DNA of 64,000 nucleotides from Parvibaculum sp. (GTDB lineage: Bacteria; Pseudomonadota; Alphaproteobacteria; Parvibaculales; Parvibaculaceae): NCBI GenBank assembly GCA_017642695.1, contig JAEPQD010000001.1, positions 310,001 to 374,000 of the forward strand. The letters run 5' to 3'. A program made the position numbers and the translations under genes. Shown in pieces: positions 57,250-64,000 of this stretch; the stretch's first letter is position 1; every line of letters begins with the position of its first letter. A model generated the notes under the pieces. The model did not search any database, was not told the origin of the DNA, and saw only the letters and a program-made list of their open reading frames with translations.

Positions 57250-59811
57250 TCAGTCAACCCGGAGGACCGGCGCGGAGGGGACCGACAGCGCCCGCCAGGT
57301 CCCCATGAGCCCGAGCGCCACGGTGACGAGAGCAGCGGCGACGACGGTGAGCGCGACGGTGCCCGGAAGGAAGCGCCAGGGCATCTCCATGACGATGGTG
57401 ATGACGACCCACGCCGCCGCCGTGCCCGCAAGCGCGGCGACGAGAGCGGTGGCGAGGCCGAGCGCAGCATATTCGCGGACATAGATGCCGAGAATGCGGC
57501 CCCGCGTGGCGCCAAGCACCTTGAGGACGACGGCGTCGCGGACGCGTGAGCGGAAGCCGGCCGCCATGGCGCCGGCAAGGACGAGAATGCCGGCGGCGAG
57601 CGTGACCCCGCCTGTGGCGCGCACCGCCATCGCGAAATTCTCGAGCAGCGAGTTCACCGCTTCGAGCGCCTCGCGGACGCGCACGGAGGTGATGTTCGGA
57701 AACTGCGACGTCACCTCGCGCTCGAGCGCTTCCTCGGTCTGCGCCCCGCCGCCCATCTCGACGGTGGCGAGAACGGTATGCGGCGCGGAGGAGAGAAGGC
57801 CCGGCGAGAAGACGAGAACGAAATTGATACCGAGATTGGTCCAGTCGATCTGACGCGTGTTCGCGACCTCCGCCGTGATCTCGCGTCCGAGCACATTGAC
57901 CGTGATCGTGTCGCCGACATCGATGCCGAAGCCCTGCGCCAGATCCTCGCCGAAGGAAACGAGAGGCGGCCCGGCATAGTCTTCAGCCCACCACGAGCCG
58001 CGCACGATGGAGGAGCCTTCGGGCAGCGTCTGCGAATAGGTAATGCCGCGGTCGCCGCGAAGCGCCCACTGTGCTTCCTGCGCCACCTCGACCTGATCGG
58101 ACGGCACGCCGTTCACCGCCGCGATCTTGCCGCGCAGCATCGGCACGCGGTTGAAGCCGGTGACGCCGTCGCTGGCCATCACCAGCGCTTCAAGCGCGTC
58201 GATCTGGTCCGGCTGGATGTCGACGAAGAAGAAGGCGGGCGCGCGGTCCGGCAGGTCGCGCGTGATCTCGCCGGTGAGGTTGCCGTTGATGAGCGACACG
58301 GTGACGAGAAGCGTGAGACCGAGACCGAGCGAGAGCACGACAGCGGGCGTCGGCGCACCCGGACGGTGGATGTTGGCAAGAGCGAGACGCAGTTCCGGCG
58401 AGCGGACACGGGGAGCCCGCGCCGCAAGCGCCATGATGCCGCGCGCGGCGCCCCAGAGGACGACGAAGACGCCGGCGGCGCCGACGACGAACCAGAGCGC
58501 GAAGAGCCGCTCTTCCGCAAGCGCGACCGCAAGCCCGGCGAGCACAAGGAGCGCGCCCGCCGTCGCCGCAACATAGACGGGACGCGGAAAGCGGCGGACA
58601 GGCGCGATGAGATCGCGGAAGAGGCTCGTCGCCGGAACCTCGCGCGCGCGGGCGAGCGGCCAGATCGCGAAGGCGAGCGCGGTCAGCACGCCATAGGCGG
58701 CGGCGAGGACGAGCGGCCCGCCATAAAGCCCCATCTCGGCGGGGATCGGTATCATGTCGCCCGCGACAAGCTGTACGAGGAACGGAGCCGCGCCGCCGAT
58801 CACGAGACCGATCACGATGCCGACCGCAGCAAGCGCCATGACCTGCAGGAGGTAGATACGGAAGATGAGCGGGCCCGGCGCACCGAGACATTTGAAGGTC
58901 GCGATCACGCCGCGCTTGCCGTCGAGATAGGATTTCACCGCGTTCGCCACGCCGACACCGCCAACGACGAGCGCCGTGAGACCGACAAGGGAAAGGAACA
59001 GCGCCACGCGCTCCACGAAACGGCGCACGCCAGGCGCGCCGTCGCTCCTGTCGCGGACGCGCCAGCCCGCATCCGGAAAGCGCTCGTTGAGGGAGGCGAC
59101 CCAGGCGGAAATATCCTCGCTCGTGCGCGCCTCGGCGGGAAGACGGACGCGGTAGTGATATTCGACAAGGCTTCCCGGCTGCACGAGGCCGGTACCCTCA
59201 AGCGCGGCGCGCGAGATCATGGCGCGGGGACCGAGCGCGAAACCGTCCGCAACGCGATCCGGTTCGCGGACAATCGTCGCGCGAAGCTCGAAATCCATGT
59301 CGCCGATGCGCACCTGCTCGCCGATATCGACACCGAGCCGCGTCAGAAGATTGGGTTCGACCACAAGTCCCGGCACGCCGCCCCGCGTGGCAAGCGCTTC
59401 ATCGAGCGGCATCGCGGGCGAAAGCGCCATCGCTCCATAGAGCGGATAGACATCGTCGACGGCCTTGAGCTCGACCAGCGTCTGGCCGCGCGCGGCATCG
59501 GCGGCCACGCTGCGCGCCATCGCGCGCATTTCCGCCGACGCGGTAACGGCGGTGCCGTCGGCAATCGCCGCGAGCTCCGCGTCGGTCGCAGCCCGGTGAA
59601 TGAGACGGATGGAGATGTCGCCGCCGAGAATTTCCTGGCCGCCTTCGGCAAGCCCTCGCGTGAGCGCGGACGAAACCGAGCCGACGCCCGCAATCGCCGC
59701 GACACCGAGCGCGAGACAGGCGATGAAGACGCGGAAACCCGCAATGCCGCCGCGCAGCTCACGCCGGGCGAGGCGGGCAGCAAGCGCGAACGAGGTTGCG
59801 CTGTCGCTCAC
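57250..59811 (-). CDS. ybbP: ABC transporter permease of the YbbP/FtsX family
   Basis: Large permease of 853 residues, with an N-terminal helix (AGFRVFIACLALGVAAIAGV) and two FtsX/MacB core domains (GVGVANAVKSYLDGKRGVIA, then ATRGRILGIYVREYAALGLA). It lies next to ybbA with a four-base overlap and near tesA, the same arrangement as ybbAP-tesA in E. coli. Proposed to extract or release lipid-linked envelope substrates; not proven. Confidence 0.9.
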   Translation of the reverse strand: MSDSATSFALAARLARRELRGGIAGFRVFIACLALGVAAIAGVGSVSSALTRGLAEGGQEILGGDISIRLIHRAATDAELAAIADGTAVTASAEMRAMARSVAADAARGQTLVELKAVDDVYPLYGAMALSPAMPLDEALATRGGVPGLVVEPNLLTRLGVDIGEQVRIGDMDFELRATIVREPDRVADGFALGPRAMISRAALEGTGLVQPGSLVEYHYRVRLPAEARTSEDISAWVASLNERFPDAGWRVRDRSDGAPGVRRFVERVALFLSLVGLTALVVGGVGVANAVKSYLDGKRGVIATFKCLGAPGPLIFRIYLLQVMALAAVGIVIGLVIGGAAPFLVQLVAGDMIPIPAEMGLYGGPLVLAAAYGVLTALAFAIWPLARAREVPATSLFRDLIAPVRRFPRPVYVAATAGALLVLAGLAVALAEERLFALWFVVGAAGVFVVLWGAARGIMALAARAPRVRSPELRLALANIHRPGAPTPAVVLSLGLGLTLLVTVSLINGNLTGEITRDLPDRAPAFFFVDIQPDQIDALEALVMASDGVTGFNRVPMLRGKIAAVNGVPSDQVEVAQEAQWALRGDRGITYSQTLPEGSSIVRGSWWAEDYAGPPLVSFGEDLAQGFGIDVGDTITVNVLGREITAEVANTRQIDWTNLGINFVLVFSPGLLSSAPHTVLATVEMGGGAQTEEALEREVTSQFPNITSVRVREALEAVNSLLENFAMAVRATGGVTLAAGILVLAGAMAAGFRSRVRDAVVLKVLGATRGRILGIYVREYAALGLATALVAALAGTAAAWVVITIVMEMPWRFLPGTVALTVVAAALVTVALGLMGTWRALSVPSAPVLRVD

Positions 59812-60500
59812 GCCGCCGCTCCCGTCTCGATCTTCTCGATGAGACCGTCCCGGAGCCGCACGATCTTGTGGCAGCGTTCCGCAAGCGCCTCGTCATGCGT
59901 GATCAGGATGAGCGTCGCGTTCTTGCGCGCATGGAGGTCGAAGATGAGTTCGATGATTTCGTTGCCCGTTGTCTGATCGAGATTGCCGGTCGGCTCGTCG
60001 GCGAGCAGGATTTCGGGATCGCCCGCAACGGCGCGCGCCAGCGCGACACGCTGCTGCTCGCCGCCCGAAAGCTGGCCCGGATAATGCGTCAGCCTGTGGC
60101 CGAGGCCGACAAGCCGCAATTCTTCTTCCGCGCGTTCGAAGGCGTCCTCCCTGCCGGAAAATTCCAGAGGGATCGCGACATTCTCGAGCGCGGTCATGGT
60201 GGGGATGAGGTGGAAGGACTGGAACACGATCCCTATATGATCGCGACGGAAGCGGGCGAGTTCGTCTTCGCCGAAGCCGGTGAGTTCCTCGCCCGCGCAG
60301 GTGATGCGGCCGGAACTCGGCCGCTCGAGGCCCGCCAGAACCATGAGAAGGGTGGACTTGCCGGAACCGGACGGTCCGACAAGACCGGCGGTTTCACCGC
60401 GCGCGATCGATAGATCGATGCCCTTGAGAATGTTGACCGGACCGGCCGCGCTCGGCAGGCTCAGTTTGATGCTGTCGAGTTCGATGATGGTATCGGGCAA
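59808..60500 (-). CDS. ybbA: ABC transporter ATP-binding protein of the YbbA/LolD type
   Basis: ABC ATPase of 230 residues. Walker A is [20 protein letters not shown], the signature [20 protein letters not shown] and Walker [21 protein letters not shown], as in LolD/MacB-type ATPases. I place the start at TTG 60500 because GGAAGAG lies 8 bases upstream and the protein then begins [14 protein letters not shown]; the longer frame runs antisense through tesA. Divergent from tesA. Confidence 0.92.
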   Translation of the reverse strand: MPDTIIELDSIKLSLPSAAGPVNILKGIDLSIARGETAGLVGPSGSGKSTLLMVLAGLERPSSGRITCAGEELTGFGEDELARFRRDHIGIVFQSFHLIPTMTALENVAIPLEFSGREDAFERAEEELRLVGLGHRLTHYPGQLSGGEQQRVALARAVAGDPEILLADEPTGNLDQTTGNEIIELIFDLHARKNATLILITHDEALAERCHKIVRLRDGLIEKIETGAAA

Positions 60501-60608
60501 ACGCTTGGCTCTTCCATTGAATGTAGCGGACGGATGAAACGGGATACGGAACAGCGGCGGGAATGGATCGGCGATGCCGCCCGCAGGACAGGATAAGGCA
60601 GGTATAGA

Positions 60609-61289
60609 ATGCGATATGGCCTCTGGGGCCCGCTTTGCAAGCTTTTCGGCGGCGGCGCCCTCGTTCTCATCCTCCTTGCCGCGCCGCTTTCCGCGCAGGC
60701 GGAGGACGGCGAGCTTACCATCGTGGCGCTGGGCGACAGCCTGACCGCCGGATACCTGCTGGGCCCGGACGAAGGCTTCGTGGAACAGCTCGACCGCGCG
60801 CTCGACGCGGCAGGTCACGAGAATGTGAAGGTGGTGAACGCGGGCGTTTCCGGCGATACGAGTTCCGGCGGCCTGGCCCGGCTCGACTGGGCCGTGGGAC
60901 CGGAAGCCGACGCGGTGATCCTGGAACTCGGTGCGAACGACGCGCTGCGCGCGATCGATCCGGCGCTGACGCGCAAGAACCTGACGGAGATCGTGGCGCA
61001 GCTGAAGGAGAGGAACCTCCCCATCCTGCTCGCCGGCATGTACGCGCCGCCCAATCTCGGATCCGAGTATGGCGAGGCTTTCAATTCGATCTATCCCGAT
61101 CTTGCCGAAGAGGAAGGTCTCATTCTCTATCCCTTCTTCCTCGACGGCGTGGCCGGCAATCGCGCGCTCAATCTCGCCGACGGTATCCATCCGACGGCGG
61201 AGGGCGTGGGCATCATCGTCGAGCGCATCCTGCCGAGCGTCGAGGACCTGATCGCCGAGGCGGAGACGCGGGAAGCCGCCTCGAACTGA
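60609..61289 (+). CDS. tesA: Periplasmic GDSL esterase / acyl-CoA thioesterase I
   Basis: SGNH hydrolase of 226 residues with a signal peptide (GGGALVLILLAAPLSAQA). The catalytic blocks are LGDSLTAGYLL with the nucleophilic serine, VSGDTSSGG, ELGANDALR, and DGIHPTAEG with the Asp-His pair. Family members hydrolyse acyl thioesters, lysophospholipids and aryl esters. Its divergent position to ybbAP is conserved in many proteobacteria. Confidence 0.94.
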   Translation: MRYGLWGPLCKLFGGGALVLILLAAPLSAQAEDGELTIVALGDSLTAGYLLGPDEGFVEQLDRALDAAGHENVKVVNAGVSGDTSSGGLARLDWAVGPEADAVILELGANDALRAIDPALTRKNLTEIVAQLKERNLPILLAGMYAPPNLGSEYGEAFNSIYPDLAEEEGLILYPFFLDGVAGNRALNLADGIHPTAEGVGIIVERILPSVEDLIAEAETREAASN

Positions 61290-61376
61290 GGGCGGCTGAA
61301 GAAATTTGTATTTCGGCGTAATGCCTGCCAGAAATTCGGCATCGATACAGAAACGGCATCTTCAGGGGGGAACTTC

Positions 61377-62417
61377 ATGGAATATCGCGAACTCGGCCGC
61401 ACGGGCGTGAAAGTGAGCTCGATCTGCCTCGGCACCATGACATGGGGCCAGCAGAACACCGAGGCCGAGGGCCATGAGCAGATGGACTACGCCATCGCGC
61501 AGGGCATCAACTTCTTCGACACCTCCGAAATGTATGCCGTACCGCCCAAGCCCGAGACGCAAGGCTCGACCGAGAAGATCGTCGGCAGCTGGTTCAAGGC
61601 GCGCAGGAACCGCGACAAGGTGATCCTCGCGACGAAGGTCGCAGGTCGCAGCCCCATGACATGGCTGCGCGACGACGGCGCGGGCACCGAGCAGAGCAAG
61701 GCGCAGATCCACGAGGCCGTGAACAAGAGCCTGAAACGTCTGCAGACGGATTATATCGACCTCTACCAGCTTCACTGGCCGGACCGGCCGATCAACCTGT
61801 TCGGCGGGCTCGGCTACAAGCATATCGAAGGCGCCAGCCACCCGATCGGCGAAATCCTCGAAGCTCTGCAGGAGGTCGTGAAGTCCGGCAAGGTGCGCTT
61901 CATCGGCCTGTCGAACGAGACGCCCTGGGGCACGATGACCTTCCTGCATCACGCGAAGACCAAGGGCCTGCCGCGCGTGCAGTCGATCCAGAACGCCTAC
62001 AACCTCGTGAACCGCACCTTCGAACTCGGCGGCTCGGAGATCGCGCACAGGGACGGCGTCGGCCTTCTCGCCTATTCGCCGCTGGCGCAAGGCTATCTCA
62101 CCGGCAAGTATCAGAACGGCGCGCTGCCGGAAGGCTCGCGCAAGCAGCTCTTCAACCGGCTGCAGCGCTACGAGAGCCCGCAGGCGAACAAGGCGATCGA
62201 AAGCTACCTCGCCATCGCGAAGAAGCACGGGCTCGATCCCTCTCAGATGGCAAATCAGTTCGTCACCACGCGGCCCTTCGTGACATCGAACATCATCGGC
62301 GCGACGACGATGGAGCAGCTGAAGCTCGCGGTGACGAGCGTCGACGTGAAATGGTCGGAAGAACTCGAGAACGAAATCGAGGCCGCGCATCTCGACCAGC
62401 CGAACCCCTGTCCGTGA
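61377..62417 (+). CDS. Aldo/keto reductase (Tas-like)
   Basis: NADPH-dependent oxidoreductase of 346 residues with the AKR barrel. It starts MEYRELGRTGVKVSSICLGT, has the catalytic region INFFDTSEMYAVP (Asp and Tyr) and ILATKVAGRS (Lys), then LYQLHWPDRPINLFGGLGY with the active-site His. This matches E. coli Tas. The substrate is unknown. Confidence 0.93.
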   Translation: MEYRELGRTGVKVSSICLGTMTWGQQNTEAEGHEQMDYAIAQGINFFDTSEMYAVPPKPETQGSTEKIVGSWFKARRNRDKVILATKVAGRSPMTWLRDDGAGTEQSKAQIHEAVNKSLKRLQTDYIDLYQLHWPDRPINLFGGLGYKHIEGASHPIGEILEALQEVVKSGKVRFIGLSNETPWGTMTFLHHAKTKGLPRVQSIQNAYNLVNRTFELGGSEIAHRDGVGLLAYSPLAQGYLTGKYQNGALPEGSRKQLFNRLQRYESPQANKAIESYLAIAKKHGLDPSQMANQFVTTRPFVTSNIIGATTMEQLKLAVTSVDVKWSEELENEIEAAHLDQPNPCP

Positions 62418-62454
62418 GGACGCAGTTGGCGGTATCGGTCGCCAAAAAGTAAAG

Positions 62455-62543
62455 TGTCATCCCGGCACTCGTTGCCGGGACCCAATCCACGCTTCGACGC
62501 GTTGAGAGGCCAATGGGTCCCGGGAATAAATCCCGGGATGACA
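62455..62543. repeat. Extragenic inverted-repeat element with TGTCATCCCGG ends
   Basis: TGTCATCCCGG (62455-62465) and CCGGGATGACA (62533-62543) form the ends. Inner parts (TTGCCGGGACCCAAT and AATGGGTCCCGGGAA) also pair, so the whole folds as a long stem. Elements with these ends are widespread between genes in alphaproteobacteria. Confidence 0.65.
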
Positions 62544-62591
62544 TCTATAGGTGTGGCGCCGTCCCGAGACGACGAAGAAGAGCGAAACCAC

Positions 62592-63140
62592 ATGATCCGC
62601 CTTTTCACCGCGCTGGAAATTTCCGACGAGGCGGCGGAGCGCCTGATGCGGCTTCAGCGCGGGCTCGACGGCGCGCGCTGGATCGAACGGCCGGACCTTC
62701 ACATCACGCTGCGCTTCATGGGTGACGTCGCCGAGGACATCGCCAGCGACATCGACGAGGCGCTCGATGAAATTCCCTTCGAGCCTTTCGAGGTGGAGAT
62801 CGAAGGGCTCGGCGAATTCGGCGGCAAGCGCCCGCACACGCTATGGGCGGGAGTGAAACCGTCGGAGCCCTTGCGCATTCTGCAGGGACGGCACGAAAGT
62901 GCGATGCGGCGCGTGGGCCTCAAGCCCGAGACGCGAAACTTCACCCCCCATGTGACGATTGCGCGGCTCGGCCGCGTGGAGACGGGCGCGGTCTATAATT
63001 TCATCCGTGCGAACTCACCCTTCGCGGCGCCCGCCTTCACGGCTGAGCGCTTCACGCTCTTCTCGGCCAAGGCGAGCAAGGGCGGCGGGCCTTACGTGCC
63101 CGAGAAACGCTATCCGGATTTCGGCTGGGAAGAGGACTAG
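62592..63140 (+). CDS. thpR: RNA 2',3'-cyclic phosphodiesterase
   Basis: 2H phosphoesterase of 182 residues. It has two HxTx motifs: HITLRFMGDVAED near residue 37 and HVTIARLGRV near residue 119. It begins MIRLFTALEISDEAAERLMR. It opens 2',3'-cyclic phosphates on RNA and can ligate tRNA halves in vitro. The start at 62592 excludes the upstream repeat element. The stop is in a CTAG shared with the convergent zincin gene. Confidence 0.92.
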   Translation: MIRLFTALEISDEAAERLMRLQRGLDGARWIERPDLHITLRFMGDVAEDIASDIDEALDEIPFEPFEVEIEGLGEFGGKRPHTLWAGVKPSEPLRILQGRHESAMRRVGLKPETRNFTPHVTIARLGRVETGAVYNFIRANSPFAAPAFTAERFTLFSAKASKGGGPYVPEKRYPDFGWEED

Positions 63141-63559
63141 TCCTCGCGGCCCGCGGCTTCCTCGATCGCGTGCATGTCCTCGTCGGAGAGGCCCATATGG
63201 TGGCCGATCTCGTGCACCAGCACATGTGTGACGAGGCCGCCGAGCGGCTCGTCATATTCCGCCCAGTAGTCGAGCAGGGGGCGGCGGTAGAGGAACACCA
63301 TGTCCGGCATGTGGACGGGCTCCATCACCGAACGCTCGACATGGGAGATGCCCTGATAGAGACCGAGCAGCTCGAAGGGGCTTTCGAGGTCCATTTCTGC
63401 GGCGATCTCGTCATCCGGGAAATCCTCGATCCGCACGATGAGCCCCTCGCAGCGCGCGCGGAAACTTTCCGGCAGGCGGGCGAAGGCCTCGTCCGCGATC
63501 CGCTCGAAATCGGCGAGCGAGGGCGCCCGCGCATTATCCCAGTCCATTTGCGAACTCAT
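63137..63559 (-). CDS. Zincin-like metallopeptidase family protein
   Basis: Small protein of 140 residues with a zinc-binding HExxH motif in [20 protein letters not shown] near the C terminus, and an upstream segment [20 protein letters not shown]. It matches the DUF1025-type 'metallopeptidase family' of proteobacteria and actinobacteria. The activity is unproven. The start at 63559 follows GAGAGGA; a GTG two codons earlier is possible. Confidence 0.88.
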   Translation of the reverse strand: MSSQMDWDNARAPSLADFERIADEAFARLPESFRARCEGLIVRIEDFPDDEIAAEMDLESPFELLGLYQGISHVERSVMEPVHMPDMVFLYRRPLLDYWAEYDEPLGGLVTHVLVHEIGHHMGLSDEDMHAIEEAAGRED

Positions 63560-63636
63560 CGTCACATCCTCTCTTGCGCGGCGAGCTTAAGAGCGCGAGG
63601 CTCTGGCCGCAAACCACAGGCATCGAGGAGGCGAAG

Positions 63637-63951
63637 ATGAGCGGCAAGCTGAGCGGAAAAGAGCGGGAGAAAGCGCTGGCGGGCCTCAAGGGCTGGACCA
63701 AGGTGAAGGGCCGCGACGCCATCGAGAAGAGCTACAAGTTCAAAGATTTCAACGAGGCCTTCGGCTTCATGAGCCGCGTGGCGCTTGCCGCGGAAAAGGC
63801 CGACCACCATCCCGAATGGGCGAATGTCTATAACCGCGTCGATGTGATCCTCACGACCCATGACGCGGGCGGCGTGACCGAGAAGGATGTGAAGCTCGCG
63901 GGCCTGATGGACAAGTGGGCCGGAAAGGCAGGCAAGACGGCGAAGAAGTAG
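63637..63951 (+). CDS. phhB: Pterin-4a-carbinolamine dehydratase
   Basis: Recycles the pterin cofactor of aromatic hydroxylases, 104 residues. The core motif [20 protein letters not shown] carries the catalytic histidines, and [20 protein letters not shown] precedes it. The ATG follows GAGGAG. No phenylalanine hydroxylase gene is adjacent in the window. Confidence 0.94.
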   Translation: MSGKLSGKEREKALAGLKGWTKVKGRDAIEKSYKFKDFNEAFGFMSRVALAAEKADHHPEWANVYNRVDVILTTHDAGGVTEKDVKLAGLMDKWAGKAGKTAKK

Positions 63952-63960
63952 GGGTCCGTC

Positions 63961-64000
63961 ATGGACGGCTCTCCTCGCACGCCGAAAGTCGTCATTCTGG
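63961..64000 (+). CDS. Start of a gene running off the window (partial)
   Basis: An ATG at 63961, preceded by AGGGG, opens a frame MDGSPRTPKVVIL that continues past the window end. Only 13 codons are visible, so neither family nor certainty can be given. Confidence 0.4.
   Translation, partial: MDGSPRTPKVVIL

Overview
The window is a dense, high-GC, single-chromosome stretch of about 66 protein genes with short intergenic gaps. I saw no rRNA, tRNA, CRISPR, phage or insertion sequence. The gene order mdh-sucC-sucD-sucA, the sdhCDAB block, acnA next to ccm genes and a DUF1223 gene, DUF2794, the ethylmalonyl-CoA pathway pair (mesaconyl-CoA hydratase plus malyl-CoA lyase) and the rpsP-rimM-trmD-rplS operon all point to an alphaproteobacterium. 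It is probably an environmental aerobic Hyphomicrobiales/Parvibaculum-like organism; that placement is inferred from gene content and not from a search.

Layout. 1-6145 (minus): TCA genes mdh, a membrane-anchored metallo-beta-lactamase-fold hydrolase, sucC, sucD and the 5' part of sucA. 6456-10728: lipoprotein, zapE, arylamine N-acetyltransferase, mmsA. 11074-13999: an acidic membrane protein, then an arsenic operon (arsR-arsI-arsC-acr3). 14459-16002: small monooxygenase, lipoprotein, DUF2007 protein. 16013-19433: sdhCDAB. 19727-22811: thioesterase, PAS protein, mesaconyl-CoA hydratase, malyl-CoA lyase. 23126-25279: ammonium transporter fused to a histidine kinase. 25444-29713: leuC-leuD-leuB-asd. 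29866-33649: ffh-rpsP-rimM-trmD-rplS. 33797-41311: pncC-like, PIG-L deacetylase, dapF-mtaB-ftsY-ispZ, an MHS-family transporter, a Nudix hydrolase. 41626-45920: MarR regulator, ccmABCDG, enoyl-CoA hydratase. 46163-50364: acnA and a DUF1223 protein. 50369-57036: four-gene GldA/F/G-like ABC cluster, DUF2794, Bax inhibitor-1 protein. 57250-64000: YbbAP-like ABC transporter divergent from tesA, aldo/keto reductase, thpR, a zincin, phhB and the first bases of another gene.

The most unusual signal concerns the TCA enzymes. Aconitase carries a continuous in-frame N-terminal extension of about 212 residues made almost only of Lys, Ala, Pro and Thr, like histone H1 or AlgP tails. The SucA reading frame is open upstream through a complete Cro/CI-type helix-turn-helix domain with no stop codon between. 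Malate dehydrogenase ends in a short Lys/Ala tail, and a nearby MarR regulator ends in a similar basic tail. Two or three enzymes of one pathway with DNA-binding-like appendages is worth testing as a nucleoid-associated or gene-regulating ('moonlighting') TCA system. The sequence proves only the reading frames, not the function.

Other points of interest are the Amt-histidine kinase fusion with an NtrC-like palindrome upstream, two Pho-box-like triplets of 11-bp-spaced repeats (one beside the ars operon), an ArsR operator overlapping the ars promoter, a structured 0.6-kb non-coding region at 55178-55786, and extragenic inverted-repeat elements.
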